From Bacillus safensis FO-36b (lineage in GTDB: Bacteria > Bacillota > Bacilli > Bacillales > Bacillaceae): a stretch of 64,000 bases of DNA. The position numbers were made by a program, and so were the translations under genes. Location of the stretch: positions 242,434-306,433 of the forward strand of contig NZ_ASJD01000004.1 of assembly GCF_000691165.1 (NCBI RefSeq). The letters are read 5' to 3'. Position 1 is the first letter of the stretch. The number at the start of each line of letters is the position of its first letter. Shown piece after piece: positions 45,631-55,075 of this stretch. A model generated the notes under the pieces. It saw only the letters and a program-made list of their open reading frames with translations, searched no databases and had not been told where the DNA came from.

Positions 45631-47080
45631 GTGAATACCTCCATGAAAAACCTTTGTATATGGCAAAGATGAGCAGACCCTCAAATGCAGCCATAAGCAG
45701 CCACTGAAGCGCTTGACTAGACGCCCCTATGACATAGTTCCCAATAAAAACAATCGGAATCATGAGTAAAATAAGCGCTCCAAATGAAAAAATACCTGTA
45801 TAGGGATTGTTTCGATCAAGAGGAAGTAAGATACCCACCACATAAAAGAGCGCAGTGGCATTGCATAAGACAGCAGCACCAATCAATGCGTGCCAAATCT
45901 GATCAGGAAGCGTCAGCGTTGTCAGCATGAATAAAACAATTTGCAGTACACCTACGAGCAGAAGGCCGATAAATTTATATAAAGCCACTTCCCAAGATCT
46001 CAGACCAAATGTTTTATACATGCCCAGCATTCGTTTATCATTGCCAAACGAATTGAAGGCTGTTAAACCAGCAAGAGCGCATAGAACAAAAAATGCTTCA
46101 TCTTCAAAGCGGAATCCAAACTGATAACGGACGAATAAGATCACAATGAGGAGAATAAGAAAGTTTAAAATGTTTTCTTCATTTCGCACCTGTGACTTCA
46201 TTTCCTTCACAATAAGCGACCACTTCTTTGAAGAAGAGAACGGCAGCTTGTGTAAAAAGGTTAGCGCTTTTTTCTCTGCCATAATCGGCATCATCGCAAG
46301 AGAAAGAAATGCCCCGCCTGCCGATAAGAGGATGAACAGAATCAAAATGGCATAATTTACCCCTTCAGGAGGCATTCCTTGTGCCGCTAGGAAAAACGGT
46401 GCTGTCAAATACATCAAATGATAATCAAACTGAATATATGATTGCTGAATTTGACTAATATCAAAATGCGTCAATCCATACGCTACGACCAGTGCCAATA
46501 AAACAAATATCGCTGCAAATTTTTGCAACGGTAATTTTAATTTCAAAACGAGTAAATAAGTGATATTGTAAATAAACTGGAGCAGCATTAAGACAAAAAG
46601 CGACTGCAAAAGCACCATCAAAAAGAAAGTGAAGATAAAAAAAATACCAATTCCCTGGGCAATAAAATTAGGTAAAAGCAGAATGCCGATAAAAAATAAA
46701 ACAAGCCCTGCCACCACTGTCACCATCGGAATGAAGTATCCAAAACTTTTCTGAAAGGTAGAGAGCGGGAACCAGCTGAGCTGCATAGAAAACCGGTCTT
46801 GTTCAGGTGTTCTGACCTTGATCAAAACGAATAACAAGCTTGTAAATATAGAAGCATTGATCGCCATTGACACGACGAGTAATCCAAGTGAACGTTCATC
46901 TCCATTTAAGAAAGCCTTCATAAAGACACCTGTAAAGCTGTATCCGATAATGGCTCCCATTGTGACGGCAAACAAAAAGAATAAGACCACAATGATCCGC
47001 TTCGTTTGAGTATCAAAGAGCTTATACATCTCCTGCTGCCACATTTTAAGCATCATTTTAGAAATGATTAATGATTTCAT
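45614..47080 (-). CDS. ABC transporter permease of the peptide operon
   Basis: 488 residues from ATG 47080 (AGGGGTG upstream); a GTG at 47101 would add seven. About twelve hydrophobic segments, no ATPase motif. It is an ABC-2-like, two-half permease comparable in size and layout to SkfF or YthQ-type proteins. With the ATPase encoded upstream (22-base overlap) it should form an exporter, for secretion of the processed peptide or for self-protection. Overlap with the next gene suggests translational coupling. Confidence 0.78.
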   Translation of the reverse strand: MKSLIISKMMLKMWQQEMYKLFDTQTKRIIVVLFFLFAVTMGAIIGYSFTGVFMKAFLNGDERSLGLLVVSMAINASIFTSLLFVLIKVRTPEQDRFSMQLSWFPLSTFQKSFGYFIPMVTVVAGLVLFFIGILLLPNFIAQGIGIFFIFTFFLMVLLQSLFVLMLLQFIYNITYLLVLKLKLPLQKFAAIFVLLALVVAYGLTHFDISQIQQSYIQFDYHLMYLTAPFFLAAQGMPPEGVNYAILILFILLSAGGAFLSLAMMPIMAEKKALTFLHKLPFSSSKKWSLIVKEMKSQVRNEENILNFLILLIVILFVRYQFGFRFEDEAFFVLCALAGLTAFNSFGNDKRMLGMYKTFGLRSWEVALYKFIGLLLVGVLQIVLFMLTTLTLPDQIWHALIGAAVLCNATALFYVVGILLPLDRNNPYTGIFSFGALILLMIPIVFIGNYVIGASSQALQWLLMAAFEGLLIFAIYKGFSWRYSHDSTS

Positions 47081-47804
47081 CAAAATGTGCACCCCTATCA
47101 CTTAACATTGAAGCTTTCAGAAACACCTGTTCCAGTGTGCTTGATTGATACTTCTCCTTTAAGGCTGAGACCGTTCCTTCATCCATTTTATTTCCTTTAG
47201 AAATAATGGCGATTTTGTGGCACAGCTCTTCAGCTGAAAGCATATCATGCGTTGAAAGCAAGATCGCACCATGGTGCTCGGCATACCGCTTCATCAGTTT
47301 CTTTGTGTTTATAACCGCTTCAATATCAAGTCCTCTAAAGGGCTCATCCATGATCACCAATTGACTATCAAGCATAAATGCAGCAATCAGCTGTGTCTTT
47401 TTTTTCATCCCATGTGAATAGGTTTCGATCGGTCTTGATAAAGCCGAGTCCATATCAAACAGTTCAATTAGTTGATTTCTTCTGTGAATTGTTTTACATT
47501 CATACATAGAAGAAACAAAATCTAAATATTCAGCACCAGTCAATGCTTCAGGGAGCAGCAGGTCATCTGGAACATAGGCTACTTGTTTTTTAAAGGATGG
47601 TTCATCATTTGTGACGTCCTGCAAGTGAACCCTTCCTTCTGTATGCTTAATAATGCCGAGTATACAGTTAATCATCGTTGTTTTACCCGAACCATTCGGT
47701 CCAGCAACAGCAACGATTTGATGAGGGTCGATCTTTAAATGAAAATCATTGACAGCAGTCACGTTATTTTTATACGTCTTGGTTAAATTCTCGATCGTAA
47801 ACAT
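47058..47804 (-). CDS. ABC transporter ATP-binding protein of the peptide operon
   Basis: 248 residues from ATG 47804 (TTGGAGG upstream). Walker A GPNGSGKTTM at 35-44, Q loop in VAYVPDDLLL, signature variant YSHGMKKKTQLIAA, Walker B LVIMDEPFRGLD, and the switch His in STHDM. Single nucleotide-binding domain of the export class (similar in size to SkfE or YydI). It is preceded by a weak hairpin at 47844-47874 that may reduce read-through from the abundant peptide gene. Confidence 0.9.
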   Translation of the reverse strand: MFTIENLTKTYKNNVTAVNDFHLKIDPHQIVAVAGPNGSGKTTMINCILGIIKHTEGRVHLQDVTNDEPSFKKQVAYVPDDLLLPEALTGAEYLDFVSSMYECKTIHRRNQLIELFDMDSALSRPIETYSHGMKKKTQLIAAFMLDSQLVIMDEPFRGLDIEAVINTKKLMKRYAEHHGAILLSTHDMLSAEELCHKIAIISKGNKMDEGTVSALKEKYQSSTLEQVFLKASMLSDRGAHFDEIINHF

Positions 47805-47843
47805 ATAACCTCCAAGTGTCTGCATATTCTTTAAAACAGATCA

Positions 47844-47874
47844 GGCTAAACCGCCCGCCACAGACGGTTTAGCC
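47844..47874 (-). terminator. Partial terminator/attenuator between peptide gene and ABC genes
   Basis: GGCTAAACCG (47844-47853) pairs with CGGTTTAGCC (47865-47874), but the minus strand has no strong T run just after it, so it may be leaky or act as an mRNA-stabilising stem. This is a common arrangement after a highly expressed peptide gene. Confidence 0.6.
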
Positions 47875-47918
47875 CTGGTGTCTTATCTAAGAAGCAAAAA
47901 GATGAATCCTAAGTATAG

Positions 47919-48131
47919 CTACTTACATTCAATTTTGACTTTTAAGCCACTTTCCCACTGAACGGCTCCTGTAAAGCTACCCTTGCCGTTTGCGATACAC
48001 CAAACTGCTGCTCCTAGAACGACTGTTGCTCCCAATCCAAGAAGGACAGCAACAAATACTAAGAACCAAGCTTGGTCCATAATAGCAGGTTCCATAGTGG
48101 AATAGTCAACTTGCGGCGCTGCATAAGTCAT
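47919..48131 (-). CDS. Candidate ribosomal peptide precursor (70 aa, one TM helix, two Cys)
   Basis: From ATG 48131 (GGGAGGTG seven to eight bases upstream; the frame open to 48197 is not used). The N-terminal 20 residues are polar (MTYAAPQVDYSTMEPAIMDQ). Residues 21-44 form a single Gly/Ala/Val-rich membrane helix. The last 26 residues are hydrophilic and flanked by Cys45 and Cys69 (CIANGKGSFTG ... VKIECK). This layout suits cleavage inside the membrane by the S2P-like protein, releasing a 25-30-residue peptide that could close a Cys45-Cys69 disulfide (inference). It is followed by ABC exporter genes. I know no named family for it. A bacteriocin, a killing factor or a signalling peptide are all possible. 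Confidence 0.72.
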   Translation of the reverse strand: MTYAAPQVDYSTMEPAIMDQAWFLVFVAVLLGLGATVVLGAAVWCIANGKGSFTGAVQWESGLKVKIECK

Positions 48132-48150
48132 ACTTTTCACCTCCCAGCTT

Positions 48151-48180
48151 ATGATGATCGTATCATAGGCGTCACACGCC
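48151..48180. promoter_or_regulatory. Two palindromes at the peptide-gene promoter
   Basis: ATGAT/ATCAT (48151-48155 with 48162-48166) and GGCGT-CAC-ACGCC (48168-48180) flank a TATGAT box (minus strand, 48162-48167) about 30 bases before the SD. No fitting -35 is seen, so an activator or repressor may bind here. Confidence 0.45.
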
Positions 48181-48284
48181 AAACATCTACAGAACATCCC
48201 ATTTTTGACCGAACATACATTTGATTAAAATGTGACTTTTTATTCAATTATTCACTTTCATCTGTTTAAACCCTCTCTTATTTA

Positions 48285-48386
48285 CTAGATTTTGACACCC
48301 CATAAGAACCACAAAACCCATTTAATGTCATTTGCGCCATCTTTTTTCTTCTTTTTTTCAAATAGTCCATATTTATCATCTATCAT
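48285..48386 (-). CDS. Possible second small peptide (33 aa) upstream of the precursor
   Basis: ATG 48386 has AAAAGGAAAG eight bases upstream. The peptide begins MIDDKYGLFEKKKKKDGAND and ends IKWVLWFLWGVKI: a basic middle and a Trp-rich hydrophobic C-terminus, a pattern of membrane-active or leaderless peptides. It reads in the same direction as the precursor gene and stops about 150 bases before it. Could be a second product, an antitoxin-like peptide or chance. Confidence 0.4.
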   Translation of the reverse strand: MIDDKYGLFEKKKKKDGANDIKWVLWFLWGVKI

Positions 48387-48625
48387 ATTTATTCTTTCCT
48401 TTTTGTGAGATAGAAAGAATTCCCCCGAGATATCAGATATAAAAGTCCTGATTATATGTCGCAATAATGCCAATTATGAAATATTTACTGATCATTCCGA
48501 TAAAAGAGTGAGCACATTTTCCTTCTTCTCTTGACTCTAAAAATATGTATATACAAGAAAATCGATTGGGAAAAAAGCCCTTACCTTGTTCAGCACTACA
48601 CAACAAATGACTCGCCTATTCTATG

Positions 48626-48665
48626 AAAAAAAGCAAAGCAGCCATGTCAGACTGCTTTGCTTTTT
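48626..48665 (-). terminator. Terminator of ssuBACD
   Basis: AAAAAGCAAAGCAG (48628-48641) pairs with CTGCTTTGCTTTTT (48652-48665). Confidence 0.9.
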
Positions 48666-48670
48666 CAAAT

Positions 48671-49813
48671 TTATGAGGAACTAGCAGCAGAGGCTGCATC
48701 TGGAAAATGATTGTTCCCAATGATTTCACCGGCTGGCACAGAGAGTCCTGTATCCCCGGATCTCTTAAATGGAAGGAGCGGGAAAACAAGCTCTGCTAAA
48801 TAATAAGCTTCTTCTAGGTGCGGGTATCCAGAAAATATAAATGTATCAATGCCTAGAGACTGGTATTCTATGATACGATCTGCTACTGTTTGCGGATCTC
48901 CGACGAGTGCTGTTCCTGCACCGCCGCGTACTAAACCAATGCCTGCCCAAAGATTTGGGCTGATTTCAAGTTTGTCTTTCCTCCCTTGGTGCAATTCCAC
49001 CATTCGTCTTTGACCTACTGAGTCCATCCCCTGTAACACTTTTTGCGCTTCATCAATGGTTTTTTGATCTAAATGACGAATCAGATGTTCCGCTGCCTGC
49101 CATGCCTCCTCTTCGGTATCTCTCACAATCACATGAAGACGAATGCCAAACTTCACCGTTCTTCCTTCCTTTTCAGCCTGCTTCTTCACTTGTGTAATTT
49201 TCTCTTTCACTTGTGCAGGCGGTTCGCCCCAAGTTAAATAAACATCTGTATGCTTGGCGGCTGCTTGAATTCCTGCTGCTGATGATCCGCCAAAAAAGAC
49301 TGGTGGATGGGGGGTTTGAGCTGGTGGGAATAACAGGCGGCCATTTTCTGCTTGTAGATGTTTGCCATGAAATTGTACATTTTCTCCTTTCAATAACCGC
49401 TTCCAAATCGTCAAAAACTCTTCTGTTGCCTCATAGCGTTCATCATGAGAAATGAACAGCCCATCTCCTTCAAGCTCCTCTTTACTTCCCCCTGCTACCA
49501 CATTAATCAGCAGTCTCCCGCCTGAAAGACGATCTAATGTAGACGTCATTCTAGCAGCAACAGACGGCTGCATCAGCCCTGGTCTAAGAGCCACGAGAAA
49601 CTTTAAATGAGTGGTTTCCGCAGCTAAAGCAGCTGCCGTCAGCCATGGATCTTCACAGGATCTCCCAGTAGGCAGCAAGACCCCTGTATAACCAAGCTGA
49701 TCAGCTGCTTGAGCAATCTGTTTAAAATATGGATAGTCTGCCTGTCTTGCCCCTTTTGCTGATCCTAAATAACGGCCGTCTCCATGCATTGGAATAAACC
49801 ATAAAATATTCAT
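48671..49813 (-). CDS. ssuD: FMNH2-dependent alkanesulfonate monooxygenase SsuD
   Basis: 380 residues (B. subtilis 376). A luciferase-like TIM barrel that cleaves the C-S bond of alkanesulfonates, releasing sulfite and an aldehyde. Conserved SsuD stretches are [17 protein letters not shown] at the N-terminus, [27 protein letters not shown] and [16 protein letters not shown]. It needs reduced FMN from a separate reductase (ssuE is not seen in the window). Last gene of ssuBACD; AAGGGGGCG precedes its ATG. Confidence 0.95.
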   Translation of the reverse strand: MNILWFIPMHGDGRYLGSAKGARQADYPYFKQIAQAADQLGYTGVLLPTGRSCEDPWLTAAALAAETTHLKFLVALRPGLMQPSVAARMTSTLDRLSGGRLLINVVAGGSKEELEGDGLFISHDERYEATEEFLTIWKRLLKGENVQFHGKHLQAENGRLLFPPAQTPHPPVFFGGSSAAGIQAAAKHTDVYLTWGEPPAQVKEKITQVKKQAEKEGRTVKFGIRLHVIVRDTEEEAWQAAEHLIRHLDQKTIDEAQKVLQGMDSVGQRRMVELHQGRKDKLEISPNLWAGIGLVRGGAGTALVGDPQTVADRIIEYQSLGIDTFIFSGYPHLEEAYYLAELVFPLLPFKRSGDTGLSVPAGEIIGNNHFPDAASAASSS

Positions 49814-49830
49814 AACATCGCCCCCTTTTA

Positions 49831-50661
49831 TTATTCACCTTGATAACTAGTGCGCCACTTGAGCAGACGCTTTTCTAACAGACGTACAAATGAATCTGTC
49901 AGCTTACCTACTACTGCAAAGATGATAATTCCTACAAACACTTTATCCGTTTGAGAGAATTGCCTTGCATCCATAATCATATAGCCGACCCCGCTGCTTG
50001 AACCCATCAACTCAGCTACCACTAAACCAAGCCAAGCAATTCCTAATGACAGTCTCACGCCCAGAAGAATATGAGGAAGAGCAGCCGGTAAAATCAGCTT
50101 TGTGATGCTTTGATACACATTAAACTCTAAGGCGCGAGCCACATCAAACAGCTTATTATCTACACTGCGAATACCTAGAAACGTATTAATATAAATCGGA
50201 AAAAAAGCCCCAAGTGCAATCAATAAAATTTTCGCTGTTTCATCAAAACCAAACCAGAGGATGAATAAAGGAGTGACCGCTAAATGTGGAACGGTTCTCA
50301 GCATTTGCAAGGTCGGATCTACATAATGCTCTGTTTTTTTAGAAAACCCTACGCATACGCCCAGCAAAAGACCTAAGCCTCCCCCTAGCAAAAATCCACA
50401 TATCGCTCGATAAAGGCTGATGTATAGATGGCCAAACAGTTCACCAGAACGAATCAACTCTCGAAAGGATTCTGCAATCAAGACAGGCGAAGGCAAGACA
50501 GTGGAAGAAACGATTTGAGAACCAGCTATGATCTGCCAAACCGCAATAAGTAGAACAGGTAATACCAGTCCCTTTAACTTATATAAAGAAGAAGCTTTTC
50601 TCCTTTTTTTCTTTGCCCGCTCGATTTTAGATGCTAAAGCCGGATTCGATACAGCTTTCAT
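49831..50661 (-). CDS. ssuC: Sulfonate ABC transporter permease SsuC
   Basis: 276 residues with six membrane helices. The BPD-permease EAA loop is seen in [28 protein letters not shown]. It overlaps the ssuA stop by four bases and precedes ssuD by 17 bases. It works with SsuA and SsuB to import sulfonates under sulfate limitation. Confidence 0.94.
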   Translation of the reverse strand: MKAVSNPALASKIERAKKKRRKASSLYKLKGLVLPVLLIAVWQIIAGSQIVSSTVLPSPVLIAESFRELIRSGELFGHLYISLYRAICGFLLGGGLGLLLGVCVGFSKKTEHYVDPTLQMLRTVPHLAVTPLFILWFGFDETAKILLIALGAFFPIYINTFLGIRSVDNKLFDVARALEFNVYQSITKLILPAALPHILLGVRLSLGIAWLGLVVAELMGSSSGVGYMIMDARQFSQTDKVFVGIIIFAVVGKLTDSFVRLLEKRLLKWRTSYQGE

Positions 50662-51650
50662 TCATCCATCTCCTCTTTCAGCATTTTTTCAATAAACGAA
50701 TTATCTACAACCTGATTAACATCAATTTTCCGCTGGATCGCCTTTGTTTTGTATTGAAAATCAGCGGTATGCTGCTGAGCATTGATGATCTTCTTCGAAA
50801 TGGGCTTATTGAGTGGTTCCGTATTGTTTAATACTTGTGTGACGACCTTCTTATCTAAATTTTTTAAACGCGCATATAGAGTAGCAGCCTCTTCTGGATG
50901 TGCTTTTTGCCACTTCACTGCATGGTCATATACCTTTAAGAATTTCACTACTAGTTCAGGATGCTGATCAGCAAACTGAGTTCGAACAAGGGTGAAACCT
51001 GGAGAATATAAATCGGTCGCTTCCCCATTCACCAGCAGCTTTGCTCCTTTCTTTATCGTTTCAAGTGATAAGAACGGCTCCCAGATCGACCAAGCATCAA
51101 CGGACCCATTTTCAAATGCTGATATCGCTTCATCTGGCTGAAGCTGAATGATCTGAACATCCTTCGCAGATAAACCTGCCTGATCTAATACTTTGTATAA
51201 AAAGTCAAAGCCGCTGCTACCTTTAGCGACAGCAATTTTTTTCCCTTGTAAGTCTTCTACTTTTTGAATCTCACTGTTCTTATTCACTAAAATACCGTTC
51301 GCTTTCAGCCCATCCTGAGATAAACCAATTTCCTTAAAATCAATACCAGCTGCCTGACCTGCTATAACAGGTGAGTTTCCAACTTGCGTGAAATCTAATT
51401 GATTTGCAGCAAGTCCTTCAAATTGGGGAGGTCCACTTTGAAACTCCACCCACTTTACCTTCACTCCTTCTTTTTCAAATGATTGTTCAAACCACCCCTT
51501 TTCCTTTGCTAAAAGCAGCGGGCTCAAACTTTGCTGAATTCCAATCCTAATTTCTTTCACCTTGTTTTCCGAGCCGTCTGCTGCTTGATCACACCCTGCT
51601 AAAACAAGCAGCAGACTCAAAAAGATAACGATCATTTGTTTCTTTTTCAT
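50658..51650 (-). CDS. ssuA: Sulfonate-binding lipoprotein SsuA
   Basis: 330 residues. A lipobox VLAGC ends the signal peptide. The NMT1/SsuA-type fold is clear (IRIGIQQSLSPLLLAKEKGWFE ... FQSGPPQFEGLAANQLDFTQ ... SGFDFLYKVLDQAGLS ... DAWSIWEPF). It captures sulfonates outside the membrane for SsuC. Fourteen bases separate it from ssuB. Confidence 0.94.
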   Translation of the reverse strand: MKKKQMIVIFLSLLLVLAGCDQAADGSENKVKEIRIGIQQSLSPLLLAKEKGWFEQSFEKEGVKVKWVEFQSGPPQFEGLAANQLDFTQVGNSPVIAGQAAGIDFKEIGLSQDGLKANGILVNKNSEIQKVEDLQGKKIAVAKGSSGFDFLYKVLDQAGLSAKDVQIIQLQPDEAISAFENGSVDAWSIWEPFLSLETIKKGAKLLVNGEATDLYSPGFTLVRTQFADQHPELVVKFLKVYDHAVKWQKAHPEEAATLYARLKNLDKKVVTQVLNNTEPLNKPISKKIINAQQHTADFQYKTKAIQRKIDVNQVVDNSFIEKMLKEEMDE

Positions 51651-51664
51651 GCGATTTCCCCTCC

Positions 51665-52432
51665 CTAAATCCCTAAGCCATCGGTTAGTAACAATTCATC
51701 TGTTTTCTCAAATTCTGAAAGCACCTTTTGTCTTAAGCTTTGAAAAGCGGTTGACGTTCTATCACGCGGAAAAGGCAGGTTCACAGGAAGAATCTTATGG
51801 ATTCGGCCAGGTCTCGCTTGCATTAGCACAATTTCATTTCCTAAATAAATCGATTCATCAATATCATGAGTTACGAGCATCATCGTTGTTTTTTTCTCCT
51901 GCCAAATGTCCAGCAGCACATCCTGCAAGTGCTTTCGTGTGAATGCATCCAGCGCACCAAATGGTTCATCAAGCAATAAGATCTCCGGATCACGAAGGAG
52001 TGCTCTCGCAATGGCAACCCGTTGTGACATTCCTCCTGAAAGCTCATGTGGATAAGCATGTTCAAATCCTTTTAATCGAACAATTTCAATCAATTCATCC
52101 ACTTTGCGGCGTACATCCTGTTGTTTTAAATTGAAATTGGCCGCTATGTTTTCTTCAACCGTCAGCCATGGAAACAGGCGGTGTTCCTGAAAGATAAAGC
52201 CCTGTTTCATTCCTGGTTCTGTGATCCGTCTGCCTCCTATCAAAATTTGCCCATCATACGCTGTGTCGAGGCCGCTTATGATCTTTAGCAATGTACTTTT
52301 CCCACATCCGCTCGGACCTATCACTGTCACAAATTCACCGGGAATAATGCTCAATCTTAAGTCTTCAAGTACCCGAATGGTCTGTTTGTCTTTCCAAAAG
52401 GATTTATCCACAATATCAATTGAAATCGTCAT
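51665..52432 (-). CDS. ssuB: Sulfonate ABC transporter ATPase SsuB
   Basis: 255 residues from ATG 52432 (GTGGAGG seven bases upstream). Walker [12 protein letters not shown] near 37, Q loop [11 protein letters not shown], signature [16 protein letters not shown], Walker [12 protein letters not shown], switch THDIDE. The C-terminal end is typical of the SsuB/TauB group. It is the first structural gene of ssuBACD, downstream of the attenuator-like element at 52473-52545. Confidence 0.95.
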   Translation of the reverse strand: MTISIDIVDKSFWKDKQTIRVLEDLRLSIIPGEFVTVIGPSGCGKSTLLKIISGLDTAYDGQILIGGRRITEPGMKQGFIFQEHRLFPWLTVEENIAANFNLKQQDVRRKVDELIEIVRLKGFEHAYPHELSGGMSQRVAIARALLRDPEILLLDEPFGALDAFTRKHLQDVLLDIWQEKKTTMMLVTHDIDESIYLGNEIVLMQARPGRIHKILPVNLPFPRDRTSTAFQSLRQKVLSEFEKTDELLLTDGLGI

Positions 52433-52472
52433 TGAAACCTCCACTCCTCTTACGATCAGATAAATACACAGA

Positions 52473-52545
52473 AAGGCCCTTATCCCAAAAAAGAGATAAG
52501 AGCCTTCGCGTTGTCCGATCAGCTAATCATATTGATTTGTTAGCA
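52473..52545 (-). promoter_or_regulatory. Attenuator-like leader element 1, upstream of ssuB
   Basis: Minus strand: a hairpin (GCTAACAAATCA ... TGATTAGC), then the core GCTGATCGGACAACGCGAAG (52505-52524), then a stem AAGGCTCTTATC/GATAAGGGCCTT (52473-52506) with one mismatch. The core and the GGCTCT stem start recur in element 2 at 52781-52833. Possibly a sulfur-responsive RNA; I do not recognise a known riboswitch. Confidence 0.5.
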
Positions 52546-52595
52546 CCATCCTAAATCATATTAATCCCATAAATCAACTCAAATTTATAAAATGG

Positions 52596-52751
52596 TTATT
52601 TTGTCCTTGTATGCTTTTCATCAATCCGATCGTAAATCGCTTCTATTCGTTCCTTGTTACTGTAAATCTCATATTTGTTCCGCTCAATCAAGATATCGAG
52701 TGTCAGATCCATATGTTTTCTGTATTTTTTTCGTTTTTTCTTTTTTTCCAT
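52596..52751 (-). CDS. FbpB-like small basic protein (51 aa)
   Basis: ATG 52751 has AAAGGA eight to nine bases upstream. The sequence is very basic at the start (MEKKKKRKKYRKHMD) and then helical (LDILIERNKYEIYSNKERIE ... YDRIDEKHTRTK). The pattern resembles the FbpB family of small basic proteins, some of which are Fur-regulated RNA-chaperone candidates in B. subtilis. It sits between two related attenuator-like elements in the ssu leader region, reading toward ssuB, so it may belong to the same transcript. Role unknown here. Confidence 0.6.
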   Translation of the reverse strand: MEKKKKRKKYRKHMDLTLDILIERNKYEIYSNKERIEAIYDRIDEKHTRTK

Positions 52752-52780
52752 CTTCTTCATCCTTTCTCATTCAAATAAAA

Positions 52781-52833
52781 AAAGGCTCTTCACTCATATT
52801 TGAGTGATAGAGCCTTCGGTTGACCGATCAGCC
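52781..52833 (-). promoter_or_regulatory. Attenuator-like leader element 2, with strong terminator
   Basis: Minus strand: core GGCTGATCGGTCAACCGAAG followed by stem AAGGCTCTATCACTCA/TGAGTGAAGAGCCTT (arms 52801-52816 and 52782-52796) and a long T run. Close relative of element 1. Confidence 0.6.
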
Positions 52834-52860
52834 ATTCTTGTTCGTGTTTTCAGTATGCTC

Positions 52861-52890
52861 ATGTTAATACACACTATTCCTACCTGTCAA
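52861..52890 (-). promoter_or_regulatory. Promoter of the ssu leader transcript
   Basis: Minus strand TTGACA (52885-52890), 18 bases, TAACAT (52861-52866), about 30 bases before element 2. Confidence 0.55.
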
Positions 52891-52928
52891 CTATATTTAT
52901 TGTTTTTTCAGATTTATCTAAAAAATGA

Positions 52929-52957
52929 TTGACCGAGCAGGGAACAAGATTTATAGT
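52929..52957 (+). promoter_or_regulatory. Promoter of the metY-like gene
   Basis: TTGACC (52929-52934), 17 bases, TATAGT (52952-52957). The transcript would have a leader of about 50 bases, too short for an S-box riboswitch. Confidence 0.65.
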
Positions 52958-52998
52958 CTTATTAAATATTTCTTATCAAAACAGTTGGTTTTATCTAA

Positions 52999-54312
<1,314 letters not shown>

Positions 54313-54317
54313 CATAG

Positions 54318-54345
54318 AAAAAAGCACACGGCTGTGTGCTTTTTT
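54318..54345. terminator. Bidirectional terminator after the metY-like gene
   Basis: AAAAAAGCACAC (54318-54329) pairs with GTGTGCTTTTTT (54334-54345). Confidence 0.9.
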
Positions 54346-54353
54346 ATTGTTTA

Positions 54354-54920
54354 TTAATGATTGAGTAATCGAATGTCTTGGAAAGGATAAAATACAAATG
54401 AGGTAGTTCCTTGAATATCACGCTTTGTAAAAAGACCTAAGCCGTTGCGGCTGTCCATGGAATTTTGACGGTTGTCCCCCATGACAAAGTACTTTCCTTT
54501 TGGAACAGTCAAAGGGCCAAAATCAGGTGTCAGCAAGGTGCCATCTGCAGCTGCTTTCTTTTTGTTTGACGCTAAGTAAGGCTCCGCCACTTTTTTTCCA
54601 TTAACATATAGCTGATCATTTTTCATTTCAATTTTATCACCAGGTAAACCAATCAATCGTTTGACATAATGGGTGCTGCGGTCTTCCCCATCAAGAACAA
54701 TGATCTGTCCCCGTTTATAATCACCGAAATAATCAACTGTTTTATTCACAAACACCCGCTCTGTATCATGCAATGTCGGATACATGGAAGATCCTTTGAC
54801 AATGTATGGCGCGAATAAAAAGTTGCGAATGATAAAAACAGCTATAAATGCGATTAAAATGGCTTTGATCCAGCTCCATAATTCTGATTTCTTTTTTTGT
54901 GTTTTTGTATTTGTTGTCAT
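54354..54920 (-). CDS. Type I signal peptidase (SipS/SipT class)
   Basis: 188 residues with one N-terminal membrane helix (about 15-36). Catalytic Ser45 lies in KGSSMYPTL and Lys87 in HYVKRLIGLPGD; the later boxes VNGKKVAEPYL and VMGDNRQNSMDSR are also present. It cleaves signal peptides of Sec and Tat substrates at the outer face of the membrane. The pattern is that of the P-type (prokaryotic) enzymes SipS/SipT/SipU/SipV of B. subtilis; I cannot say which one is the true counterpart. Confidence 0.93.
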   Translation of the reverse strand: MTTNTKTQKKKSELWSWIKAILIAFIAVFIIRNFLFAPYIVKGSSMYPTLHDTERVFVNKTVDYFGDYKRGQIIVLDGEDRSTHYVKRLIGLPGDKIEMKNDQLYVNGKKVAEPYLASNKKKAAADGTLLTPDFGPLTVPKGKYFVMGDNRQNSMDSRNGLGLFTKRDIQGTTSFVFYPFQDIRLLNH

Positions 54921-55036
54921 AAGCTCCTCCTGAATTCCCCAAGGACGAAATGTGTGTCACCAGCTGCCAGCCGGCGTCACGCTTGTTTCTCCCTAAATAT
55001 AAACATATTTTGCCAACAAATCAAGCGAAGAGAGAG

Positions 55037-55065
55037 AAAAAGGCAAGCACCTTTCTGTGCTTGCC
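55037..55065 (-). terminator. Terminator after the LTA synthase gene
   Basis: GGCAAGCAC (55042-55050) pairs with GTGCTTGCC (55057-55065), with AAAAA on its left giving the minus-strand T run. Confidence 0.85.
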
Positions 55066-55075
55066 CAAAACTCAG

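Noticed and set aside
47919..48131. Pumilarin-type circular bacteriocin precursor
   Set aside because: The peptide has a single membrane helix and a cysteine-containing hydrophilic tail, and the locus lacks the DUF95/SpoIIM-type protein typical of circular bacteriocins.
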